A DNA stretch of 64,000 bases from Syntrophomonas sp. (lineage in GTDB: Bacteria; Bacillota; Syntrophomonadia; Syntrophomonadales; Syntrophomonadaceae): contig JAENZE010000012.1 of the NCBI GenBank assembly GCA_016841425.1, forward strand, positions 62,001 to 126,000. Reading direction: 5' to 3'. The notes under the pieces are model-generated. The model saw only the letters and a list, made by a program, of their open reading frames with translations. It was not told the DNA's origin and made no database searches. Shown one piece after another: positions 57,919-64,000 of the stretch (position 1 is its first letter; the number at the start of each line of letters is the position of its first letter). The translations under genes were made by a program, and so were the position numbers.

Positions 57919-58737
57919 ATGATTTTAGATGATATAAACATGATATCAATTGTTCAAGTAGGCTGTGGCGGCACCGGGGGCTATCTGGTCCCTAAAGTCG
58001 CCCGGCTATTAATGACCTTGGCAAGCTTCAAAAAAGAAGTAAGGGTAATTTACACAATTAATGACTTTGATTTTGTAGAAGAAAAAAATCTTTATCGCCA
58101 GAACTTTATCCAGGGTGATCTAGGAAAAAACAAAGCTGATGTGTGTGCTTTACGATATGGCAGTCATTTTGAAGTGAATATCATAAGCTGCTCCGAGAAA
58201 AAAGAAAACTCCGATCAGCTTAAAAACTTATTTTCACTACGTGCAAATGACGGTATGTGTTGGAGCCCGAAAGTCCTGTGTATTTTAATCGGGGCGGTAG
58301 ACAATAACAAGGCTCGGAAAGTAATGCACGACTTATTTCATAATTGGAATGGCTTCGGATATGGGCACTCACTGGTATACATTGATGGTGGGAATGGAAA
58401 ATTCACTGGGCAAGTAGTTACTGGCTACAGGACCCCTAAAGAAATCATATTGCCACCTGTAGGGGATGTGTTCCCAGAAGCCTTAATAGAAGATGAACAA
58501 GAACAACCACAAAACTGTGCGCTCAACGCCTTACAAAACCCACAAAACATCGGGGCTAATGATATGGCCGCAACACTGATTTTTAGCATAGTCAATGTGT
58601 TGTTGACTGACAACGAAATCAACTCCCATATCATTAATTTTGATGGCAAGACCCAGGAGATCAGTACCAGAGGAAATAAGGAGATTGCGGAGGGTGGTGA
58701 GTTAAATGCCATTGATAGTGGGTTGTGCTTGCGGTAA
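57919..58737 (+). CDS. E1-like ThiF-family protein (PRTRC ThiF type)
   Basis: 272 residues. Rossmann nucleotide-binding motif VQVGCGGTGGYLVPK (about 12-26), then NDFDFVEEKNLYRQNFIQGD with the Asp, Arg and Asn used by E1/ThiF enzymes to adenylate a Ubl C terminus, and Lys in LGKNKADV. It is shorter than full E1 and shows no clear catalytic-cysteine domain, like PRTRC ThiF. It ends the cassette. GGGGTG precedes the ATG. Confidence 0.8.
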   Translation: MILDDINMISIVQVGCGGTGGYLVPKVARLLMTLASFKKEVRVIYTINDFDFVEEKNLYRQNFIQGDLGKNKADVCALRYGSHFEVNIISCSEKKENSDQLKNLFSLRANDGMCWSPKVLCILIGAVDNNKARKVMHDLFHNWNGFGYGHSLVYIDGGNGKFTGQVVTGYRTPKEIILPPVGDVFPEALIEDEQEQPQNCALNALQNPQNIGANDMAATLIFSIVNVLLTDNEINSHIINFDGKTQEISTRGNKEIAEGGELNAIDSGLCLR

Positions 58738-58846
58738 AGCAACTATTCAGAAAGAATGGGATTCGGAATTAGGTCAATACTATTGCTTTATCGAATGCAA
58801 ACATTGTAATTATTATTGGGAAGGACCCATGGATTACGGAATATAA
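58706..58846 (+). CDS. Small zinc-ribbon protein
   Basis: 46 residues: MPLIVGCACGKATIQKEWDS, then ELGQYYCFIECKHCNYYWEG and a short tail. Two C-x(1-2)-C pairs form a zinc ribbon. It overlaps the ThiF gene by 32 bp with GGAGGGTGG upstream, so it is translated with it. Confidence 0.55.
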   Translation: MPLIVGCACGKATIQKEWDSELGQYYCFIECKHCNYYWEGPMDYGI

Positions 58847-58850
58847 GCAA

Positions 58851-58877
58851 AAACCACCTGGAAACGGGTGGTTTTTT
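58851..58877 (+). terminator. Rho-independent terminator
   Basis: AAACCACC/GGTGGTTT with an 8-base loop and T-run; ends the Ubl cassette transcript. Confidence 0.85.
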
Positions 58878-58914
58878 GTAAAAGATATTCTTTTTCAAGG
58901 AAGGAGGTAAATAA

Positions 58915-61050
58915 ATGTTTACCAAAGTTACGAAAAGACCACGAAAAATCAACGGCGAAAACATTAGCCGTACAGTAGATTTTGACCCGAGTAAAATCAC
59001 CACGGCAATCTATAAAGCGGCTATGGCAGTAGGGGGACGGGATTATAACCGAGCCATGGAACTTACCACAAATGTACTATCACGACTAGAAGAATTATAT
59101 CCGGATCGTGATATGGTTGCGGTGGAAGAAATCCAGGATGTTGTTGAATGGGTATTGGTTCATAAAGGGCATTATAAGACAGCCCGGGCCTATATTATAT
59201 ACCGGCATCAGCATTCCGAAATCAGAACCGGCGAGATAGTCCGGAACCAGGATAAAATCGACACGTATCTAGGCAAGAATGATTTGGCTGTGCGTGAGAA
59301 TGCAAATATGACTTTTTCCCTGCAAGGCTTAAACGTTCATGTTTCGGAAGGTGCTATTCAACAATATTGGTTAGATAAAATCTATCCCGAACACATTAAA
59401 AACACTTATTTAAACGGGGATTATCATATCCACGATTTAGGGGTGTTGGCTCCATATTGTGTAGGGTGGGATCTACAAGGTTTACTAAGGGAAGGTTTTA
59501 CCGGTGTAGGAGGGAAAATCACCAGCTCACCAGCCAAGCATTTTTCAAGTGCATTAGGGCAAATTGTAAATTATCTTTACACCCTGCAAGGTGAAGCAGC
59601 CGGGGCACAGGCTTTCTCGAACTTTGATACATTACTGGCGCCATTTGTGAAATATGATGGGCTTAATTGTCAACAGGTAAAACAAGCCATGCAGACATTC
59701 ATGTATAATATGAACGTGCCAACCAGGGTAGGTTTTCAAACACCTTTTACAAACATAACTATGGATCTTAAAATCCCTGAACACCTAAAAAACGAACCGG
59801 TAATAATAGGTGGGGAATATAAAGACACTGTGTATGGCGACTACCAGGAAGAAGTTGATATGATCAACAAGGTGTTCGCTGAAATAATGCTGGAAGGGGA
59901 TGCAGAAGGCAGAGTATTTACCTTCCCTATCCCTACTTATAACATCACAGAAGATTTTGACTGGGATAATCCGAATTATGAGCCTATATGGGAGATGACT
60001 GCCAAGTATGGCATACCCAATTTTGCTAATTACATCGGTTCTGATCTGAACCCAGAAGATACTCGGAGTATGTGTTGCCGGCTCCGATTAGATAATCGGG
60101 AGCTGCGTAAAAGAATGGGTGGATTATTTGCATCTGTTCCACTTACCGGCTCTATTGGGGTAGTAACTATTAATATGCCCCGAATTGGTTATCTATCACA
60201 AACCAAAGATGAGTTTTATTCAAAATTGGGAATGATTATGGATATTGCCAAAGATAGTTTGGAAATCAAGCGGAAAGTGCTTGAAAACTGGACAGGAGAA
60301 GGGCTTTATCCTTACACTCGTTTCTACTTGAAAGACATTTTTGGTTCAACGGGCCAGTATTGGATTAATCATTTTTCGACTATAGGGGTCATTGGGATGA
60401 ATGAGTGTTGTCTAAATTTCATAGGGGAAGGCATTCACACCCTGGAAGGTCAGCAGTTCACTTTGGAAGTAATGGATTTTATGCTGGATAGGATAAAGTG
60501 TTATGTTGAGAAAACAGGGAATCTTTATAACCTTGAAGCCACACCAGCAGAGGGAGCCAGTTATAAACTGGCTTTAAAAGACAAAGAGAAACTTCCTGGT
60601 ATCATAACTGCCGGAACCCAAGAAACACCGTATTATACTAACTCATCTCAGTTGCCAGTTGGATACACCGATGATTTATTTGAAGCCTTGTTGATACAAG
60701 AAGCACTTCAAGATAAGTATACTGGCGGCACCACATTCCACATATTTTTGGGGGAAAAGATGCCCGACACAGAATCAGTCAGGCATTTGCTACACAAGGT
60801 ATGTCACAATTTCAAGTTGCTTTATTTCACTATTACCCCGACATTCAGTGTTTGTCTGAAACACGGGTATATCTCCGGAGAACATTTTGAATGCCCTCTA
60901 TGTTATCAAGAAGGGGTAATAAACGAGTGTGAAGTTTACTCCAGAGTAGTCGGCTATATTAGGCCGGTTCGTCAGTGGAATAAAGGTCAACGTCAAAACT
61001 ATCAGGAACGTAGAATGTATAATGCTCAAAAAAATACTATCGCAATATAA
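58915..61050 (+). CDS. nrdD: Anaerobic (class III) ribonucleoside-triphosphate reductase
   Basis: 711 residues. ATP-cone at about 15-105 (ISRTVDFDPSKITTAIYKAA), the long barrel with GDYHIHDLG, NTTM-like FTNITMD and MNECCLNF, a C-terminal zinc site (CLKHG, CPLC), and the glycyl-radical site RVVGYIRPV with Gly680. It makes dNTPs without oxygen, which requires an activase NrdG not seen in the window (host or further right). AAGGAGG precedes the ATG. Confidence 0.95.
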   Translation: MFTKVTKRPRKINGENISRTVDFDPSKITTAIYKAAMAVGGRDYNRAMELTTNVLSRLEELYPDRDMVAVEEIQDVVEWVLVHKGHYKTARAYIIYRHQHSEIRTGEIVRNQDKIDTYLGKNDLAVRENANMTFSLQGLNVHVSEGAIQQYWLDKIYPEHIKNTYLNGDYHIHDLGVLAPYCVGWDLQGLLREGFTGVGGKITSSPAKHFSSALGQIVNYLYTLQGEAAGAQAFSNFDTLLAPFVKYDGLNCQQVKQAMQTFMYNMNVPTRVGFQTPFTNITMDLKIPEHLKNEPVIIGGEYKDTVYGDYQEEVDMINKVFAEIMLEGDAEGRVFTFPIPTYNITEDFDWDNPNYEPIWEMTAKYGIPNFANYIGSDLNPEDTRSMCCRLRLDNRELRKRMGGLFASVPLTGSIGVVTINMPRIGYLSQTKDEFYSKLGMIMDIAKDSLEIKRKVLENWTGEGLYPYTRFYLKDIFGSTGQYWINHFSTIGVIGMNECCLNFIGEGIHTLEGQQFTLEVMDFMLDRIKCYVEKTGNLYNLEATPAEGASYKLALKDKEKLPGIITAGTQETPYYTNSSQLPVGYTDDLFEALLIQEALQDKYTGGTTFHIFLGEKMPDTESVRHLLHKVCHNFKLLYFTITPTFSVCLKHGYISGEHFECPLCYQEGVINECEVYSRVVGYIRPVRQWNKGQRQNYQERRMYNAQKNTIAI

Positions 61051-61056
61051 CCAATC

Positions 61057-61081
61057 AACCCCTCAATCGAGGGGTTTTTTT
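61057..61081 (+). terminator. Rho-independent terminator
   Basis: ACCCCTC/GAGGGGT, AATC loop, T7. Confidence 0.85.
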
Positions 61082-61103
61082 ATGGAGTTTTTTAAAATTA
61101 CAT

Positions 61104-61128
61104 CCTGCGATAAACGCGGGGAAAGGAG
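61104..61128 (+). promoter_or_regulatory. Hairpin-RBS element 10 (ahead of dnaN)
   Basis: Stem CCTGCG/CGCGGG (one U-G pair), loop ATAAA, then GAAAGGAG and ATG 61135. TTTTAAAATTACAT upstream. Confidence 0.75.
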
Positions 61129-61134
61129 AATGAT

Positions 61135-62253
61135 ATGAAAATATTGATTGAGCAAAAGAAGTTGGCAGAAATGCTGAATATGGCAGCCAGAGCCGCATCA
61201 AAGGGCACAAATGTAGTACCAGCTTTAGCCGGAGTACATTTAGAAGCTTTAAACGGCACCTTAACTCTGACTGCAAGCAACTTTGATATGGCAGTCAAAA
61301 CCTCAACCAACGAGGTGGAAATCGTGCAAGAGGGCGAAGCGTTATCCAACGCTCAATATCTAGCTGATTTCATCAGTAAGCTGGATACCAGTCCAATATC
61401 CATTGAGTTGACCAAAACCGCTAAATTAGCCATCAAATATGGCAAAAGCAAAGGTAACATCAACACCTTGAACAAAGATGGCTGGGTATCGCCCAAGATT
61501 GATGGAGAAGGCTTTATTGAAAACTTCTGCGTTAAATCCAAGGATCTGAAAAAAGCTTTGGAAGCGGTAATGTTCGCTGCAGCCAATGATCATTTCCGTA
61601 AAGTGTTTACAGGAGTCCTGTTTGACATTAAAGACGGAGTGGTTAATATGGTGGCTTCGGATACCCACAAGTTGGCATGGTATACAATCAGTGACGTTAA
61701 TAACCCTAAAGAAGGGCAGTTTATAGCCCCCACCAAACTACTCAAGGAAGTAATAAGGGCGCTAAAGGATACTGAGGACTTGGTAACCGTAATGTCTAAT
61801 GATAGTACACTGGTTTTCAAAATGGAGGAAACCGTCATATCTATACGGCTTCTTGATGGGCAATATCCTGACTACCGGGCAATAATACCGGCTACAACCC
61901 ATGAGATGAGTATGGCTACTGAAAATTTAAGATCATCACTGGAAAGAATACGGACTCTTCCCCAGGAAGATAAACTAAAACTTCCAGCAGCTAAATTCTG
62001 TATTAACGGCAAAGGAGAAATAAAAGTAGAATACACCTCCGATATTGCTGGTGCAATTACCGAAGTCATAGCTTTGGAGGATAGTCCATCCCTGGAAGAA
62101 GAATTAACTGTTATTCTCAACGCCAGTTACCTACAGGAAATAGCCAGGAATATTAATACCAAGATCCACATTGGCTTTACGGGTCCAGCAACACCAATAC
62201 TTATAAATGGCGAAGAAGCCGTTGCAAAGTATGTTCTGGTTCCCATGAGGTAA
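61135..62253 (+). CDS. dnaN: DNA polymerase III beta sliding clamp
   Basis: 372 residues, the standard DnaN length with three clamp folds. Marks include LTASNFDMAVKT, SDTHKLAWYTI, VIRALKDTEDLVTVMSNDST, LLDGQYPDYRAIIP and the C-terminal ILINGEEAVAKYVLVPMR. It would form the ring that holds element polymerase, ligase and exonuclease to DNA. A full bacterial clamp is rare in integrated elements and suggests a near-complete own replisome. Confidence 0.95.
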   Translation: MKILIEQKKLAEMLNMAARAASKGTNVVPALAGVHLEALNGTLTLTASNFDMAVKTSTNEVEIVQEGEALSNAQYLADFISKLDTSPISIELTKTAKLAIKYGKSKGNINTLNKDGWVSPKIDGEGFIENFCVKSKDLKKALEAVMFAAANDHFRKVFTGVLFDIKDGVVNMVASDTHKLAWYTISDVNNPKEGQFIAPTKLLKEVIRALKDTEDLVTVMSNDSTLVFKMEETVISIRLLDGQYPDYRAIIPATTHEMSMATENLRSSLERIRTLPQEDKLKLPAAKFCINGKGEIKVEYTSDIAGAITEVIALEDSPSLEEELTVILNASYLQEIARNINTKIHIGFTGPATPILINGEEAVAKYVLVPMR

Positions 62254-62261
62254 AGAACTCA

Positions 62262-62290
62262 AACAGTCTCTATATTTTGAGATTGTTTTT
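62262..62290 (+). terminator. Rho-independent terminator
   Basis: CAGTCTC/GAGATTG (one wobble) with an 8-base loop and T5. Between it and the SSB gene a further hairpin, GCAC/GTGC inside GCC/GGC (62312-62338), precedes AAAAGGAGG. Confidence 0.65.
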
Positions 62291-62357
62291 GTTTATATGA
62301 AATTTTAAAATGCCTTTTTAGCACATATAGTGCAAGGCGAAAAGGAGGAAAATATCA

Positions 62358-63026
62358 ATGAATACTGTTAATGGTGATGTTTTTGCCGGTAAAATAACTA
62401 AAGCTTTTCCGGTAGATAAGGGATTCAAAGGGTTATTGCAGTTGGATGAGAATCAAGCCATCGGGGTGCAGGTATCCTACGATGGCAAACTCAAAGAAAA
62501 GCTGGCTGAATCGGTAGGGGAAAATGTAATACTGGTTGGCAGCTTGAGTTTCCCGGGTAAAGACCAGTCCATTCCTGTTTTAGAAGCAAGAGGAACACTG
62601 GGAAGCAGCCTGCTTGTAAAAAGAGGTCGTTTGAGTAAAGACCCGGAACTGAAATATTCTCCCCAGGGTAAAGCATATACCCAGTTTTCCATGGCCGTAA
62701 ACCGGGGATATGGGGATAATAAAACCTCATATTTTATAAACTGCACCCTTTTTGGAAACGACAGAGAGAAGAATGCCGCCACAGCACTGGCTGAAAACGC
62801 CCAGAAGGGGCAGGAAATAATCGTAAAAGGCCGGTTGACCACCAATAAGAGTGGCGATAAAACCTATTTCAATATGATCGTAGATGAATTTGAATTTATC
62901 TTCTCGGGCAGCGGTAAGAGTAACGGCAACAGCACAAAGGCTGAGGACGATCCCTATGCTGCATACCTGGACATCGGGACTATAGTCGATGATAGCGGCA
63001 TTGATGATGACGAAATACCATTCTAG
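62358..63026 (+). CDS. ssb: Single-stranded DNA-binding protein with extra N-terminal domain
   Basis: 222 residues. Residues about 80-185 are the SSB OB fold (LVKRGRLSKDPELKYSPQGK, QFSMAVNRG, YFINCTLFGNDREKNA, GQEIIVKGRL) and the chain ends in the acidic tip DDSGIDDDEIPF that recruits partners. Residues 1-78 form an additional beta-rich domain not found in ordinary SSBs. GAAAAGGAGG precedes the ATG. It likely serves the element's replisome. Confidence 0.88.
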   Translation: MNTVNGDVFAGKITKAFPVDKGFKGLLQLDENQAIGVQVSYDGKLKEKLAESVGENVILVGSLSFPGKDQSIPVLEARGTLGSSLLVKRGRLSKDPELKYSPQGKAYTQFSMAVNRGYGDNKTSYFINCTLFGNDREKNAATALAENAQKGQEIIVKGRLTTNKSGDKTYFNMIVDEFEFIFSGSGKSNGNSTKAEDDPYAAYLDIGTIVDDSGIDDDEIPF

Positions 63027-63038
63027 GGGCAATGCGTG

Positions 63039-63059
63039 AGCCGGGGATAATCCCCGGCT
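63039..63059 (+). promoter_or_regulatory. GC-rich hairpin before the primase gene
   Basis: AGCCGGGGA/TCCCCGGCT, 9-bp stem with TAA loop, then TTTAGCC and later AAAGGAG before TTG 63088. It may also end the SSB transcript weakly. Confidence 0.55.
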
Positions 63060-63087
63060 TTAGCCTAATAAGGAAAGGAGTGAAAGT

Positions 63088-64000
63088 TTGGCAAAGTCAG
63101 TAGATTTTGATCTAGTCGATATTATCGACATAGCGCAACAACTTAACTTAAAGCTTCACTCTATTCAGGGCGGGAAACAATATGAAACGCATTGCTGGAA
63201 GTGTGAAGATGAAAGCATACATGGTAAACTCACTATAAACCCTATTAAGGGCGTATATCGTTGCGCCAAATGCGGGTATAGCGGTAACGTCTATACTATG
63301 GCTCATGACATCCTGGGATACAAGGAAAGTGCATTGGAATTACTGGTCGGGAATAAACTGGATTACCAACCACAGCAAAGAAGAAAGCAGGCACTTCCTA
63401 AAGAAAATTCGATTGCTCCAATCGATATAAGACATGCGGTATATACAGCGTTTCTTAAAAGGATGATACTGCACTCTTCGCATCGGCAAGATCTGCGTAG
63501 CCGTGGTTTAAACGATGCAATAATACAGCAGAAGGGTTATAAATCCACCCTGCATTGGGACTCCACTGTTGGTGTTTGTTATCTTCTACAGAAAGAAGGT
63601 TATTCGCTGCAGGGTATTCCTGGCTTTTACGAAAAGGATGGCCAGTGGTTATTTATGACCGTACCGGGCTTTCTTATCCCGATAAGAGACAAAGAAAACC
63701 GGATTCAGGGCTTACAGATCAGGGTAGATGATAGCATATTAAAGCAGAAGCCTAATTTAAGTAAATACATCTGGAAGTCCTCAGCTGGTAAACTCAATGG
63801 TACTTCAAGTGGAGCGCCGGTGCATATCGCAAGACCGAGTAAGCCCACTATACCTAGTGTAGCCTATATCACAGAAGGGCCACTCAAGGCCGACATAGCC
63901 GCAGAGTATATTGGCGGGACCTTCATAGGTACAGCTGGCGTAGGGCTTTACAAACAAGCGGTAGAAGCGGCAAAGGAATTAGGAATAACTACCGCTCCGG
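63088..64000 (+). CDS. DnaG-like primase with zinc finger and Toprim domain, cut by window end
   Basis: 304 codons are visible from TTG 63088 (AAAGGAG 7 bases upstream). A CHC2-like zinc finger comes first (HCWKCEDE and RCAKCGYSG, about 38-70), then an uncharacterised middle (LHSSHRQDLRSRGLNDAIIQ), and the start of a Toprim domain (SVAYITEGPLKADIAAEYIG, about 258-277) with the catalytic glutamate. It would make primers for element replication. A helicase domain could follow beyond the window. Confidence 0.8.
   Translation, partial: MAKSVDFDLVDIIDIAQQLNLKLHSIQGGKQYETHCWKCEDESIHGKLTINPIKGVYRCAKCGYSGNVYTMAHDILGYKESALELLVGNKLDYQPQQRRKQALPKENSIAPIDIRHAVYTAFLKRMILHSSHRQDLRSRGLNDAIIQQKGYKSTLHWDSTVGVCYLLQKEGYSLQGIPGFYEKDGQWLFMTVPGFLIPIRDKENRIQGLQIRVDDSILKQKPNLSKYIWKSSAGKLNGTSSGAPVHIARPSKPTIPSVAYITEGPLKADIAAEYIGGTFIGTAGVGLYKQAVEAAKELGITTAP

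Larger units (their letters stand above)
27512..64000 (+). mobile_element. Left part of a sigK-intervening (skin-like) element or prophage
   Basis: All genes from 27839 to the window end are on the + strand, mostly small, with phage marks: AntA antirepressor, RusA, ERF-like protein, PD-(D/E)XK nuclease, own replication and nucleotide genes. It begins at the sigK break. No recombinase, portal, terminase or capsid gene is seen in these 36 kb; those would have to lie to the right. Extent beyond the window is unknown. Confidence 0.75.

Noticed and set aside
29156-61128. The recurring CGCRG hairpins could be taken for CRISPR repeats or attachment sites.
   Set aside because: They are spread singly over 32 kb, always next to a start codon, with no regular spacing or spacers; no CRISPR array is present.
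27512-64000. The element could be a plasmid fragment misjoined to the chromosome.
   Set aside because: The junction falls at the known skin insertion point in sigK, which a random misjoin would not do; still worth confirming with reads.
1-64000. tRNA or rRNA genes.
   Set aside because: I saw no cloverleaf-like or rRNA-like stretch on either strand by eye; a dedicated search could still find one.

Overview
The window reads as DNA of an anaerobic, endospore-forming member of the Clostridia. An acyl-CoA dehydrogenase and an enoyl-CoA hydratase suggest a fatty-acid-oxidising lineage such as the Syntrophomonadaceae or Peptococcaceae. The evidence is a sporulation sigma factor gene (sigK), Gram-positive lipoproteins, strong AGGAGG ribosome sites and, in the mobile part, an oxygen-sensitive class III ribonucleotide reductase. 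The species assignment is inference only.

Positions 1 to about 27,500 are ordinary chromosome with much small-scale wreckage. In order they hold: the end of a TIR-domain protein; an Imm5-like/DUF6273 fusion; a coiled-coil protein; an XRE-cupin regulator next to azlCD (amino acid export); three exported or anchored proteins, one of them a loose tail of a BlaR1/M56 protein; a ruined second copy of a chloramphenicol acetyltransferase gene whose better copy lies 12 kb away; an IS110 element; a 3-hydroxyisobutyrate dehydrogenase-like gene; a tsaA plus FecCD-type metal or cofactor uptake operon; two acyl-CoA genes; a two-component system; and the 5' part of sigK.

sigK stops being SigK-like right after an AATGA sequence in the codons for residues N-E-M-L-M of region 2, the place where the skin element splits sigK in Bacillus. 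From there to the window end (more than 36 kb) every gene is on the + strand and has phage or plasmid character. I read this as the left part of a large sigK-intervening (skin-like) element or prophage. Its right end, the other sigK half and the recombinase should lie beyond the window.

The element carries a replication and nucleotide kit: a winged-helix replication protein, an ERF-like protein, a PD-(D/E)XK nuclease, RusA, NAD-dependent ligase, 5'-3' exonuclease, thymidine kinase, class III NrdD, sliding clamp, SSB and a primase-like protein. It also has an AntA antirepressor, a Ycf46-like AAA ATPase with a DUF1257/Ycf35-like protein, an NPPY-type methylase, an exported M14 peptidase, and a ubiquitin-like cassette (E2-like, Ubl-like and E1/ThiF-like genes). 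Two RNA-guided-nuclease transposons have landed in it: an IscB/TnpA element with its omega RNA, and a TnpB element that splits a small gene.

Two noncoding signals run through the element. About ten start sites are preceded by a terminator and then a small hairpin (consensus YTGCG-loop-CGCRG) ending in the Shine-Dalgarno sequence, with compensatory base changes between copies. An 88-nt structured repeat stands upstream of exactly two genes, the Ycf46-like ATPase and the DUF1257 protein. Together with the E1/E2/Ubl cassette these are the most promising leads.
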